DNA of 64,000 bases from Paragorgia papillata. Taxonomy: Eukaryota; Cnidaria; Anthozoa; Scleralcyonacea; Coralliidae. The notes under the pieces were generated by a model. The model ran no database searches. It saw only the letters and a program-made list of their open reading frames with translations, and had not been told where the DNA came from. The stretch covers positions 124,001 to 188,000 of the forward strand of contig JAWNZC010000420.1 of the NCBI GenBank assembly GCA_035771165.1. Direction: 5' to 3'. Of the stretch, positions 47,085-58,974 are shown in pieces; position 1 is the first letter of the stretch, and each line of letters opens with the position of its first letter. The position numbers and the translations under genes are program-made.

Positions 47085-48205
47085 TCCGGCCTTACCGAGG
47101 AACTTTGGCTAAGACTGAAGACTGAAGAGTGGAGCTTTTGTGAGACTTGTTTACTGTTTGTAAATTAAACTTGCCACTTCCCAAACGTCGAATTTGTCTT
47201 TTTCAAGTGTAACACATCATTTTTGAGTAGAAAGACGGAAAAATTACGCTTCCAATACGTCGAAACAAAACTAAGGTGAGGAAAAACCGTAGGAAAGACC
47301 AAGCGTCTCACCATTTTTCTTGTTGAATGCAGATGATGTCTGTATTCTTTGCTTATTCATTCGTATCTTCCGTTCTTGTAATTATAAGACCCTTTTATAT
47401 ACACCAAGAATGTTGATAATGAATATCTCCATGTAGATGTCTGAACATCATCTCACTTTTCAACGACGACAACTTTGTTTTTGCACGACCGACAGTACAT
47501 GTTCTCTGGAAAGCCAGACAAATGACTACTAAAAAGTTCTCAATTTGTGATATATTGACTTGCAAAGTTAATATAATAAACTATTTATTGTCTTCGTTTA
47601 AATGGTCTGTTTTAGTTAAATATCAAAGTATTGTCTTTTATGTGGAACTCTATTTTAAAAAACGGCAAAAGACAAAGCAGCTATACGTGACCTTCAAACA
47701 TCGTTTGAAAGCAAGGTCATAATATAAGCTTATATATTTTACAAATTCATTGACCAAACAAATTTAATCGCTTCAGAATTGTTTTTATCTAAGACTCTTA
47801 TGCTTCTCTTTACAATTTACATGGGTAATTGAAAAGTAAAAAGGTTATAAATTAAATATAATTCTCAAAACTTCACCAGCTCACTTACTCGTTGTTGACT
47901 TGACTGTTGACATTTCAAACTGTCAGTGCGTAGCTGGGGGGGCTCCCTTTTATGCGCTCGCTCCGTGTTTAAGAAAAAACAAATCGCGAAGCGATTATGA
48001 AAATTTCTGAAAACTGCGAAGCAGTTCCATAAAAAATTGCAAAGCTCAATTTTGAAAATGTAGCATAACGACTAATGCAGTATCGTCTCTCACATGTAGC
48101 GTAACAACTCAAAACACAACCTAAGTACCTAACGCGAACTTTTTAGAACGTAAGGTAACATTTCAGAACATACTTTAGAGTGACTTCTTAGAAGCGTAGC
48201 GCAAC
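47085..48205. other. No gene; short palindromic repeats near 47985-48060
   Basis: AT-rich. Three similar units, AATCGCGAAGCGATT, AACTGCGAAGCAGTT and AATTGCAAAGCTCAATT, are spaced ~35 bp apart. Each is itself a palindrome-like hairpin. They are followed by repeated GTAGCGTAAC/GTAGCATAAC-type words up to 48230. No function is inferred. Confidence 0.55.
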
Positions 48206-48206
48206 T

Positions 48207-51027
48207 TTTCTGAAAAGTAGCTTAAATAATATAAAAAAGACCTGGATTGGCATCAATGATTTGATTAATAGGAAACGCAAAAGTTCAAGCCAAATAACCG
48301 CCCTAAAAAATATTAACAACAATATAACTCGAGAACCATCCCTACTGCCAGATATTTTTAACAATCAATTTGCATCAATTGGTCATAAAATAGGCACAAG
48401 TCTTCCACAACCTGAAAGGCATTTTTCCAACTACCTAAAAGAGAATGGATGTACAAATTCTTTTTTCTTTACCCCAATAATATCTTCGGAAGTCGAATCC
48501 GAAATACTATTGATACGTAATAAAAAATCTTATGGCCTGTTTTCTTGTCCAACACGCATTCTCAAGTGTGCAAGAAGTATCATTAGCTTCGCTGAAATTA
48601 CCCTCGTCGACATGGCCAGAAATTGCGGACATCGACAATGCGCATGTGCGTATTTCGTTACTAAAATGGCGTCTGCGCTGATAGGAAAATGTATAGAAAA
48701 GAAAAAACATTTCAAAATAAAAGCAACTGAATGGGCCGTTGAATTATTTGCCGTGTTGGTTTCTTCTTCTAGAACATAATTCAAATCTCATAGATAGTAT
48801 TTTAACTCAAAATGTCGTAAAATTCACGGTACAATCTTACATTCAAATTTGCAATCTGTGCTTGTGAATCCCTTGTACAGAAATCGAAAACATCTTACAA
48901 GTCATCAGCTTTAACAGTCGCTGGTCGAACATCCTTAAACTGGAGTAAGTTTGCCGAGTTCGTTCCTCGAAGCCAACATAATCTTTAGTACACACTGAGA
49001 TTTTCAGCCAGATTTATGACCATTAACAGCGTACATTTTGGAGATAGAAAATACAAAAGTCGAAGACAGACAAGTGAATCAAACAGCTCGCCATATATAC
49101 CAGAAATAGCGAAAGTAGTCTTAATCTTTCGCTAGAAAAACTGTGATTTTCCAGATTCTGCCGCCATGTTTGATACCAAAATAAAGCTTAGAACCCGGGC
49201 TTTCTAATGCCACGGAGAATGAAGTAAACCAGTCAGCCTGGTCAGCGTTTAAACGCGTTGCACTTTTACTTCCGGTTGCAAAACCCCGCGAATTTTTATT
49301 TTTTTAACATGTCACACTCGACTGACCATATTAATATACTAAAAGCGTTCAGTTTATCAAAATTCAAGCAGAAAGTTGTATTGTCTACAAATCACTGTTC
49401 AAATCACGTCAAAAAGAGAAGTGTGTCGGAAGAAAAAATAGCGTTCACAATAAATATTCCACTGCAGCAGCTTAGAAGTTGGCGTGATCTCAAAGATGGA
49501 GAAGTGTTACGACCCTACTCGTACGTTCAAATTCTGAACGCTTTCATCAGGCATTACCGAGTAGAAATAAAGATAGACTGAAATACTGAAATAGAGAAGC
49601 GATGAGCGATTGTAGGGGTCACCGAGGAGTTTATAGGGAACTCTGCGAAAGGCTGCTGTACAGTCAGCGCTGGCTCAAATGTCCGCAATTTCTGGCCATG
49701 AATTATGAACATTTCTACCGAAAGGAGCATCTATACTTCCATATTAAAACATGCCAAAATAATTCCTATTTTTAAAACTGGTGTTGAAACAGAACCAGAA
49801 AATTAGAGACCAGTATCATTGTTATCAAATTTAAACAGAATCTTCGAGAAATTAATGTTTAAGCGATTTACACATTTTGTACAAAATAAAAATATTATAT
49901 ACCAATCACAATATGGTTTCAGGCAAAAACATTCTACACAACATGCAATTTTAGAAATAATAAATAAGATACAGGAAAACATTGACAAACAGCATTTTAC
50001 TTGTGGTATATTTATCGATCTTCAAAAGGCATGTGATACAGTGGATCATTCAATTTTGCTCCACAAATTACAACATTAGGGATTTCGAGGTATAATTTAT
50101 GACTGGTTTGTCTTACTTAACAACAAATCGTATTCAAACTACACAAATTGGCACAAATATATCAAATAAAAAAACAACACTATGTGGTGTACCACAAGGA
50201 TTAGTGCTTGGGCCATTGCTTTTCCTGATTTATATTAATGATATTCAGTATTCATCCAATTTACTCAGTTTCCATCTGTTTGCTGATGATACTAACTTGC
50301 TATATTCTAATAAAAAAACCCAAAACACTTGAAAATGTGGTGAATACAGAGTTAGCAAAAATTCAGGATTGGTTGACAGCTAATAAATTGACTTTAAATA
50401 TTAAAAAATCAAACTTCGTTATTTTTCATCCTTACAAAAAAAAGTTAAACTATACTATAAATCTAAAAATATTTGACAAAAATGCTGGAAAGCCTATCTC
50501 TCTTGAATGTAAGGATTTTGTTAAATATCTGGGAGTTATACTTGATAGTCATTTATCTTGGGAATATCATAATATTATTAGTCATATAGCATCTAAAATA
50601 AGCAAAACAGTAGGAATCATTGCTCGACTTAGACATTGTGTGCCAATCTATATTCTTACAAAAATCTATCAATCCTTAATTTATCCTTACCTAATTTATG
50701 GCATAAATGCTTGGGGAAATGCTTCGAAATCACATTTAAAAAAAACTTTTAATACTGCAGAAACGTGTACTTCGATTAATGCATTTCGCTAGTAATCGAT
50801 GCCATGCTATCCCTTTCTATAAATACTTTACCTTTAAATATGCTTTATTTTAAATCAGTTTCTAGTTTAATGTATATTTCCAATAAACTTGCACCAGATA
50901 GTACATGTATTTCTGATTTATTTACCAGGTCATCAACTACTGGCAACTATCAGATAAAATATTCTCGTACAAATCATCAAGTATGGAATGGTATTCCAAT
51001 ATATATTCCTAGTTTAAGAAAATAAAT
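48207..51027 (+). pseudogene. LINE (CR1/L2/Jockey group) ORF2 reverse transcriptase, decayed and interrupted
   Basis: N-terminal piece 48207-48590: WIGINDLINRKRKSSSQI, DIFNNQFASIGHKIGTSLPQ and CPTRILKCARSIIS. The reading resumes at about 49700 with STERSIYTSILKHAKIIPIF, then RPVSLLSNLNRIFEKLMFKR (after an in-frame stop at 49804), QSQYGFRQKHSTQHAILEI, and FIDLQKACDTVDHSILLHKL. After further stops and shifts comes GVPQGLVLGPLLFLIYINDI and the catalytic FADDTN box (50276-50293), then the thumb region (TANKLTLNIKKSNFVIFHP; YLGVILDSHLSWEYH; YLIYGINAWGNASKSHL). A C-terminal part ends WNGIPIYIPSLRK at 51025. The RT core motifs are mostly preserved, but at least four frame changes or stops make it inactive. 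An inserted element occupies about 48.6-49.7 kb. Confidence 0.9.
48610..49700 (+). mobile_element. ~1.1-kb element inserted in the LINE
   Basis: CATGGCCAGAAATTGCGGAC at about 48611 is mirrored by ATGTCCGCAATTTCTGGCCAT ending at about 49701. The LINE reading frame is split exactly around it. Its interior holds a 107-codon open frame (49258-49581) whose part from the internal Met at 49309 (SHSTDHINILKAF ... KRSVSEEKIAFTINI ... LRSWRDLKDGEVLRPYS) looks protein-like but belongs to no family I recognise. Target duplication was not resolved. Confidence 0.65.
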
Positions 51028-51221
51028 ATTTCTCAATAAAATCCATGATTTGTTCCTTCATATCCTGAATGTTGAGAATGACTATGTTGATCTTCTCATA
51101 ATTATGCAAAGAACTAGAATATAATTATTGATTAAGTAGTGGCTCAAAAGGAGAAAAAAACCAAAAACAAACAACAAGAGAATAATAATCGTAGTAACGA
51201 TTAATAATGGGCTGTGGTGCA

Positions 51222-51248
51222 GGCTATTATTATTATTATTATTATTGT
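51222..51248. repeat. (ATT)n microsatellite
   Basis: About nine ATT units next to the left end of the long palindrome. Confidence 0.9.
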
Positions 51249-51279
51249 TATTATTGTTTTCATTATTAGATCTATAAGC

Positions 51280-51759
51280 ATTTAAAGGATGAGTGTCCAG
51301 CTAATGCCTTGCGCGCTCACAGTGCACCTTCGCGGCCATTTTTCGGGGCACGAAATTCAACAAGTGAAGCAATTCCTCGATATCTGAGCAATCCTTGCAG
51401 TAAATTACTCAATTTATGTTTTTCGTGAGAGCAAAGATGATTTAGTAAGTAGTTATTGTCATATTTTTGATAATATTTGATTACACTCAGAGGGCCGTGG
51501 AGTTGTATTTCGCGAATACTTGTCTCGAAATACAACTCCACGGCCCTCTGAGTGTAATCAAATATTATCAAAAATATGACAATAACTACTTACTAAGTCA
51601 TCTTTGCTCTCACGAAAAACATAAATTGAGTAATTTACTGCAAGGATTGCTCAGATATCGAGGGATTGCTTCACTTGTTGAATTTCGTGGCCCGAAAAAT
51701 GGCCGCGAGGGTGCACTGTGAGCGCGCAAGGCATTAGCTGGACACTCATCCTTTAAATA
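51280..51759. mobile_element. 480-bp near-perfect palindrome
   Basis: ATTTAAAGGATGAGTGTCCA (51280) and its complement (51739-51759) bound two ~235-bp arms with a loop of about 10 bp (around 51515-51524). Only a few mismatches are visible. Each strand carries the same 84-codon open frame starting in the loop region (MIIFDYTQRAVELYF) because the two arms are complementary; I regard it as spurious. If transcribed it would form a very long RNA hairpin. It is an extreme foldback MITE inserted in or beside the LINE 3' region. Confidence 0.92.
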
Positions 51760-51829
51760 TTTAATTATCTTATGTATATTTTCTGTCATTGTCATGTCTA
51801 TAAAAATCTTCTTTTGTTTAAATATTTAC

Positions 51830-51955
51830 AGCAATCTCCGCCTTGATTAGCTATTGCTATTTGCGGGGTATTGTTAATTTGTAAAAAAAATTCTTAGTAA
51901 ATGTACTAAAAATTTAATTGAATTGAATTTAAATTGAAAAATTGAATTGAGTGGT
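51830..51955 (+). mobile_element. LINE 3' tail
   Basis: GCTATTTGCGGGGTATTG...TTAATTTGTAAAAAAA, then repeated AATTGAATT units, is the type of 3' end with short tandem A-rich units seen in CR1/L2-like LINEs. It probably belongs to the 48.2-51.0 kb element, separated from it by the palindrome. Confidence 0.5.
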
Positions 51956-52357
51956 GGTAGAAGTTACCTGGGACAAATTCATCAAATAGTAAGTTGCGGG
52001 GGGTGTTCATTGTGCTTTTCCTCAGAAATTTTAGTCACATTTTAGACCCATTTTCAGAGATATTGAGGGAGCTTAGCCCACAGTTGTCAAAAATATTGAG
52101 TACACTACAGGTAGGCTGTAGCCCCCTAAACTCATTAGCCCTCTTCCCCTATTGCACTACCCTTGTTTTTACCAGACTGAGGAAACTTCCAAGTCTGAAA
52201 GGTATTTTTTCATTTTTTGTACCAGAAGCTGCTTTATTATAACAGTATATCATGTTGTAACTAATGTTATTGAGAAGTTGACATATTTGGGCAGTTAATT
52301 CTTTGAAAGTTTTCATGGCAGTAATGTAATATACGTGTAGATAAGGTTTGTGGAAAC

Positions 52358-52594
52358 AGTTAACACCACGTAAAATATTTATTTGCTAAGCTTTCAGCCT
52401 GTTGACTCAGGCCTTCATCAGAGCATTAACGATAAGCTGTTGGCTCACGTCATTTAAAAACATTGTATTCTTACGTGATTTAATTGATCAGTTACTTAGT
52501 TTATAAATGACATGAGCCAACAGCTTATTGTTATTGCTCTGAGTCTGTTGACTCAGGCCAAAAGCTCAGCAAATATATGTTTTACGTGGTGTTT
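52358..52594. mobile_element. Foldback MITE, ~95-bp arms
   Basis: AACACCACGTAAAATATTTA, GACTCAGGCC and AAGCTGTTGGCTCACGTCAT at the left are mirrored at 52503-52594. The centre is about 35 bp. Confidence 0.85.
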
Positions 52595-52599
52595 CTACA

Positions 52600-53290
52600 A
52601 AACTATTTGCGCAGTATTTTGAATATAAAATTAGTAGGTGGTGAACTACAGAAATTTTCAATACAGTACTAAAATTTTAAGGAGCCCTTCATGTAATCTG
52701 ATAAAGTAGCATTTAATTGCCCATAAAATCTCTGCAGTTTAGCAACTTTTTTTCTTTCTTGTATATTAATACAATCTTATGCTGCAAGAAATTGCTGTAG
52801 AAAACCTAAATTGTATTGACTTCAAAACTATTTTTTTCAATACAGCCTAAAATATTACAGTATTGTAATGGTATGTCATATGAACTCCAAAAAATGATTA
52901 CCCCATGAAACATTATCCATCTACAGTAATCAGTATCATGGGCAGTTTTTAGTACTACTAGGAAGTCTTGATGTCTTCAGGAGTTTTTAGTATGTTTTAC
53001 AACAAAATGAAACCAAAATCCAAGCGATCACGGCTTTTTCTTGCAACTAAAAGGTGTTCTCACCCCAAACACTTGATAAATTGGCCCCTCCAATATAAAA
53101 CATCTTCAACCACCACTGCTAAATACTTTAAAGTTGATACGTAAAAATGACAAAAAGAAGAACCTCTCACTCTATCATATAAATAGGATTGGAATATTTT
53201 TTGCCATACTTATAATTATCACTATTTCAGCCTCAAACTCTTCTGTCAAATGAAAATTCACCATTGTTACAAAATATCTTGTCAGCCATT
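52600..53290. other. No gene recognised
   Basis: AT-rich sequence without supported features. Confidence 0.4.
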
Positions 53291-53294
53291 CCAT

Positions 53295-54245
53295 TGTGAC
53301 TCGTGTGACAAAGTCACAAAATTTTAAGGTTAAAAAGGGTTTTTTTCCTGCCACTTTTAATTTGGCACAAAGCAAGCTTGCTTTAGATAAGGAAGGCCTG
53401 GGGAGACAATTTAAGCAATATATTTAATTCCTAGAAATTTATATTTTAAGCCTTCGATTTACCGGTAATGACTTAAGGCCATCTGACTTGCATGACGCCA
53501 GAAATGAGAAAGTTTCAATCACTGGCATTCTTATTTATTTTCCTGCCAACATATTAATTATATTTAATTTTAACTTTTGTAAGACATGTAGTTAGACAAG
53601 ATACTGTACAATGACACTCCAGTGAAGTTTGAGCAAAAACATTTGTAGCCAACAAAATGTTGCAAGTTTAATGTGACTCGCGTGACATAAAAATGTGACT
53701 CGTTTGACGAGTGACGAATAACATAACAAAAAGTCAGTTTAGATAACAAAAAGTCAATGGTTTTGTTTTCTCATTGTTTATTGGAGCCATTAATGCCATT
53801 TGCAATAATAATTTAGAAGAAGATGGACAACTGGAAGCATATTTTTAGAAATGCCACAGTGCCCCAAGATCACTAGTGATATGAGAATTTGTATAAAATG
53901 GCTTTTAATAGTGTTAAAGCAGCCAAAATCAATATTTTAAGAATATAATTTGAATTAAATATGTCTATTTAACATTCTGTGTTGATTTGTTCCTTGATCC
54001 ACTCCATTTGACTGATATGAATGTCTCAACGGCTTTGAATTCAATTCCTGTGACTCGCGTGATGTGACTCGTGTGATGATGAACTTCAGAATGATTTTTC
54101 TCTGAAACTACTGAAAGTATTTTCCTAGATTTTGGGGTATTGGTTCATTAACTAAGAGTACCAAGTTGTGATAAGCTTAAAGAAGTTGTTCAAATTGACA
54201 GAAAATGAGAATACTTTATGTGAAAATATTGTGACTCACGTGACA
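53295..54245. repeat. Six dispersed TGTGACTCGYGTGAYR motifs
   Basis: Occurrences: 53295 TGTGACTCGTGTGACA; 53672 TGTGACTCGCGTGACA; 53694 TGTGACTCGTTTGACG; 54049 TGTGACTCGCGTGATG; 54063 TGTGACTCGTGTGATG; 54230 TGTGACTCACGTGACA. All are in the same orientation in otherwise unrelated AT-rich DNA. They could be remnants of a degenerate tandem array, a repeat end, or protein-binding sites. No gene is visible here. Confidence 0.7.
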
Positions 54246-54469
54246 CTAAAATGAGGGTGTTTTCAATGTGGGCTAACACATAGCCAATACTTCATTTTGA
54301 AATTTACAGTAGAATTTGAAATAAGTTATTGAATAGTTGAATGCAAGTTGAATACATAAAATAATGAAGTAATATAGTTTTGATACAAGAAACAGGACAC
54401 TTTTCTTAAAAAGTAACAATATTTGTTCTAATCGATGCATAATAATCTATGTTCTTATTTCTGTTTCCA

Positions 54470-54492
54470 CAATTCCCATGGGTAATTGTGGT
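54470..54492. repeat. Short palindrome
   Basis: CACAATTCCCATGGGTAATTGTG-type dyad centred on CCATGG, with one mismatch. Isolated. Confidence 0.5.
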
Positions 54493-54827
54493 AACTTTTT
54501 TTACACATTTCAAAAGGACAAGGTATTGTAGCATCCAAAAATGGTATAATTTGTAGGTGTTATTATGTTAATTTTATTTTTTTTCAACAATGTGTCATTT
54601 CTGTAGAATGGCTGTTGTTGGAGAAATGTTGAAAATGCAGAGAAAACCAGTAATAGCCACTGTTTTGCACACGTCCAGCCTGGGAATGAGTTGTCACCAG
54701 CACATGACAACACAATTTTAACACGCTTTGGTTTGGTTTAATAACTTGATTGCCTATAGCAACCTGTGGTCAAAGAGATTGAAATGCCCCCAATTGAACA
54801 TGACTACCATGATGTAGTGTTGATTTT

Positions 54828-54918
54828 TACAGAGGGAGGAAAACCGGAGAACCGAGCAAAACACCCTCAAAGCACAGGAGAGATCAACCACAACTCTACT
54901 CACACTAGTTCTCAGCTC
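54828..54918 (+). mobile_element. SINE tail, GGAGGAAAACCGGAGAACC family
   Basis: Matches the tail of the 5S-derived SINE at 42025-42125 in opposite orientation: GGAAAACCGGAGAACC, AAAGCACAGGAGAGA, CAACTCTACTCACA, AGCTCGAC. The Pol III head is missing. Confidence 0.75.
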
Positions 54919-54924
54919 GACTCT

Positions 54925-56110
54925 GTTTGCACATTTTACAATTCCTCATACCAAATTGTTTTATTTCTACCACTCTGTTACATAATTTAAGATGTCTTAA
55001 ATATCCTCTTAATTAAAAGCAAAATAATCACACACCCAACAAGTTTCACCTGCACGATTGACCACGCACGCAATTTTCTGAGTTTGAAAGCCCTGCTTAT
55101 ATGGGCAATAATTAGCAGGCCATACAATGCAGCAGACTCATAGTGAGGTTCTGCTACTAAGTAACAGATGTAATAATTAAAACAAAAACATTAAATGTTA
55201 CAAATCAACAAATAACGAATATAATTGCAAGGCAATGCCACAAAGGCATAGCAGAGGTCACTATTTATTGAAAAGTACACAAAATAAATTTCTAAAATTC
55301 CAAATTTCTTTCTAGTTCACCTAGTATGATACAATATTCTCGTGTTTATCCCCGAGCCCGGGCGTAGGGCCGAAGGCCCGGAGCCCGGTGAGGGTGCTAC
55401 TCTTGACATGCGTGGAGTCCACTTTACACGCAAGATGAAAAGCTGAAAGTAATTCTGAAACATGTTTATATATACTGTATATATATATCTATATATATGT
55501 TATCAAATCCACAACTTGCGCAGTTCAGATAGCAGGGTGCTGGTAACTGTTAAATTATTCAAGCTCTACTTAAAATTTAAAAGAGAACAACGAAGAGAAG
55601 GATAGTGAAAGAGTCAACTGAGATGGGCTATTAAAGAAACAAACAGCCGATTTAATATATCTTGAAGCGAAACTAGAGAACCTGAAGAAACCAAACGCTG
55701 CATGATGGTAAACAAAAACTCGATCTGAATTGCAGTGTTTGTGGTCACTCAGTTGTCTCAAAATCATTTTAAAGTTAACGGTAGGGGATTTGCAATACTT
55801 AGTATTATAAATAATTATATTTATTTAGTATTTATATATTGTTTAGTATTTATATATTGTGTAAATGCCAAGAACAGTATACTGTCAGTTCAGTATACCA
55901 TGACCTTGTCCTTATGTTGTTTTCAAGTTTTCGCTTAACCTAAAACAATATACAGCTTCACATTTTTAGTGCTTTCCCTTTGCTCATTCAAACCATAAGT
56001 CAGCTTAACTAAAGCTAACTTAAAACACTACCTGAGGCTAATATGTAGACGTGATGTTTTTCATTGACTTTGCATGTGCAGTTTTATTATTAAAAATACT
56101 CATGGGCTTT
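54925..56110. other. No gene; small GC-rich palindrome and (TA)n
   Basis: 55356-55392 is a GC-rich dyad (GAGCCCGGGCGTAGGGCCGAAGGCCCGGAGCCCGG region) in AT-rich surroundings. 55475-55499 is a TA-rich simple repeat. No domain is seen in the short frames. Confidence 0.45.
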
Positions 56111-56117
56111 GTCGATT

Positions 56118-56909
56118 CAGTGCTTTCAATGAAGCGAGCGCGATCGCGCTCGCCCACACGCTCCCAAGTTCGTTCTGCCAGCGCGATTGATCGCGCTGGC
56201 AGATAAGTAATTTGTCATAAAATGCGCTCGCAGATTATCTTCCACTGCCTAGAAATGGAGTAAATAAATGCTCAGTTGTATATAATATGAAAATAATGGA
56301 ATATCTCTTGTTTACTTTGTGCAGGAGTATACAGTCTAGCTTATAAAAACAAATCAATAAACCGGCGGCATGGTTTTGAACAACGTTATGCACGCATATT
56401 TACGAATTATGGCATCACAGGGAGATAAATTGTTCTTGGTTTTATTAAATTAACGGGTTTAGATATTAAATATTTTTAGTTTGTTTCCAGTGGCAGGCTA
56501 ACTGCACTCTCCAGTGACGTACTGTATTGTCTTGCTGCATATTGTTTAATTGATATTCGTATTATTAAAAGACAAGCCGAAATCGGCGAAAATGCAAAAT
56601 AGCGTTCGTTTGCTCACGGGGACCTCCGCTGCATGTTCCGGCGCGGCAATATCGGGATAAACACTACAAAATCTCAAACTTTATGCTAGTTGTGCAGATG
56701 AAAACCACAAATGACACTTAAAACATTGGTTTGAAGTTCATTTTTATGATAATAGACTGTTAAAATTGACCCAGGAAATGTAACAGGAAGTCATCAACAT
56801 AAACCGGCGCTGTTTTTCAAGAAAAACCAAATCGCGCTGCCCAGTTGTGAAATCTGCTCTGGCGAGCGCGATCCATCGCGCTGGCGTATTTTATTCATTG
56901 AAAGCACTG
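56118..56909. mobile_element. DNA transposon relic, CAGTGCTTTCAATGAA termini, TSD TCGATT
   Basis: CAGTGCTTTCAATGAA at 56118 and TTCATTGAAAGCACTG ending at 56909 are perfect inverted termini. TCGATT flanks both sides (56112-56117 and 56910-56915). Next to each end are self-complementary GCGAGCGCGATCGCGCTCGC / GCCAGCGCGAT-GATCGCGCTGGC blocks. The 792-bp interior has no significant frame. A 6-bp duplication does not match the 8-bp hAT rule, so the superfamily is left open. Confidence 0.88.
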
Positions 56910-56915
56910 TCGATT

Positions 56916-57605
56916 TTCTTGGCTATATTTCCAAATTTTTGACTGAAATGTGGTCTGTTTATTAATACTTCTTTTAGGAATCTGATTATACTGATTTGTT
57001 TTATCTCAGACTATTATAAATGTCTATTATAAATTAAAAATTTTTTTTAATTCTGCCTTTGCAAAACATGTATGTATAGGGAAGCCATTTAAAGGCTTGC
57101 TAAAAATAATCCCTTTTGAAACCTCCTAAAAACAATATTTTTTACAACCAGAATTTAATAATGAAATTGGTATGTTCAACTTCATTAAATCAGTTTTATT
57201 CGTCATCTCATCCATAAATTATATAATTAACTTGAGGATTATCATTTGTTTTTATATCTGTTTGTTTTTATATCTGTTTGTTTTTATATAATATAAATTG
57301 GCTGTACATGTACCTCAGGAGTGCTTATTTTAATCAGGGGGTTGGTAGGTGTTTGGTGTTTCAAAAACTAGCATGCAAAAGTGGGCGAGGGGTTGTTGGG
57401 TTTATGTATTTCTAGTTTAGTGTTTAACTTGAAGAGTCAAGAATGCACCAGTGTGTCATTTTTCATCTATCAGCCTCTTTGCCAAACATTTCCACCAAGT
57501 AAAATTCTATCAAATCACAAACCGGCCACAATTATAATCTTAAGTCATTTTTACTGCTATTTGTTAAACTTAAACTGAATATCGAATGGAATGACCATGC
57601 TAAAA
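56916..57605. other. No gene; 18-bp unit x3 at 57240-57295
   Basis: AT-rich sequence. The word TTTGTTTTTATATCTG is repeated three times in tandem. Confidence 0.5.
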
Positions 57606-57609
57606 GTTC

Positions 57610-57750
57610 TCCTGGGGCTGGGTACAAAAATTTGCAAATTTGGCTCTGACAAGATTGACAAATTTATCCAGGACCAAGATGGCAGCCTTCAATTAGTTAC
57701 CTCACTGACTCCAAGTACCCCTTCGAGTATTATTTATGATCCATATCGTT
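57610..57750. mobile_element. Half copy of the 29.2-29.5 kb foldback
   Basis: CCAAGATGGCAGCCTTCAAT...TTATTTATGATCC is a diverged right arm; the left arm is absent. Confidence 0.6.
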
Positions 57751-57759
57751 AATCACCAT

Positions 57760-58590
57760 ACCCCCGACAGGATATTTGTATAGGGTGCAGGCAATTGAAC
57801 ATTGGTAAAAGGACCCTCTAGGGAGAGCGTGTGGAACACGATGCCGTCGAAGCAAGCGAAGTTGTGGTTTAAAACATGATTAACAATGCAAAATACAGCA
57901 CTTTGAATACAACAATATACACACAGCAAACCTTTTGTCACATTGTCATAAAAAAGCAAGAATCATCATTGGATCGTAAATTTACACCATAATATAAAGT
58001 ACACCATTCATTGCCATGGGCATTGGCAAATACGGCTGACAACATACATTTTTCTGTGTCTTAAAATCTTCGTTTAACGTAGTAACGTACCATATTTCAA
58101 ATCTATATCGATCTATAAGTTTTCTTACCTTAAAAATGGAATCTCTGCCCAGAAAAATTTCCCCAAATCACTTAACATTCACTGTCGTAGTGTCGTGTGC
58201 TCTCGAAGAACTCGAAGTCAAACGGCTTCCACTTTTGCAGCACAAGATTTCGTGATTCCTTCTTATGTTTTCCTTATTTTGAACAAAATTTCCTTCAACA
58301 ATTTTCAGGATTTCCTTTCGGAATATGGTGTTTAATTGTTTAATATTATAACCGTATTTCGAACTATTCGCTATGACTGGCATTGAGTCATTGACTGCAT
58401 ATAAGCTTCTTTATACCCAGCATTCACATGGTGCGTAAATTAACCACGTGGCTGCAGGCCGAGCGTTTCCTGGCCTTGCTTGGGAGTTGGGTACGAAAAT
58501 GAGAAAATTCATGCACATGTACAGTATATATCCTCTCATCAAAAAATTCAAGATTATTTATACAATAATTTGAATAGTACGTGCGTTTTT
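57760..58590. other. No gene recognised
   Basis: AT-rich sequence without supported features. Confidence 0.4.
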
Positions 58591-58599
58591 ATTGGTCGA

Positions 58600-58970
58600 T
58601 AGCCATGATCTATAAAAGGACAGATGCACAGATTACGTCACTGACGTGGTCTGATTTCTCTAAACCAATCAGAGATCTCACTGCAACACCACGAGCCAAT
58701 GACGTTGCTTGATTTGTATAGATCATGGATCACGTCAGATGAAGTGATTTATCTTTTTCATTGCCCCGAAAATTCGCCGGGAAAATTTAATAAGTTTGCT
58801 AAAACATAATTTTTCTATTTGTATAAAAATTATTAATTTCTTACTAATAATTACTAATTTTTTATTGTATCGTCTCCTGGGCCACTTTTTTGTTCTTACC
58901 ACGTTGTGACGTCATCTGTGCATCTATAACTGAACAGACAACAAAAAAATGGAATCTATTTGTTAAACTG
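58600..58970. mobile_element. Relative of the 14.0-14.3 kb foldback
   Basis: CCATGATCTATA (58602) and TATAGATCATGG (58718) are inverted and enclose TGACGTGGT / CCAATGACGT-type words. 58880-58966 is one arm of the family (GTTCTTACCACGTTGTGACG ... GGAATCTATTTGTT). Confidence 0.75.
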
Positions 58971-58974
58971 AATT

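Noticed and set aside
47522..47722. 66-codon frame as a small gene
   Set aside because: AT-rich and unrelated to anything recognisable, with no regulatory or repeat context.
51317..51721. Identical 84-aa proteins on opposite strands
   Set aside because: A necessary consequence of a palindrome; no similarity to a known protein.
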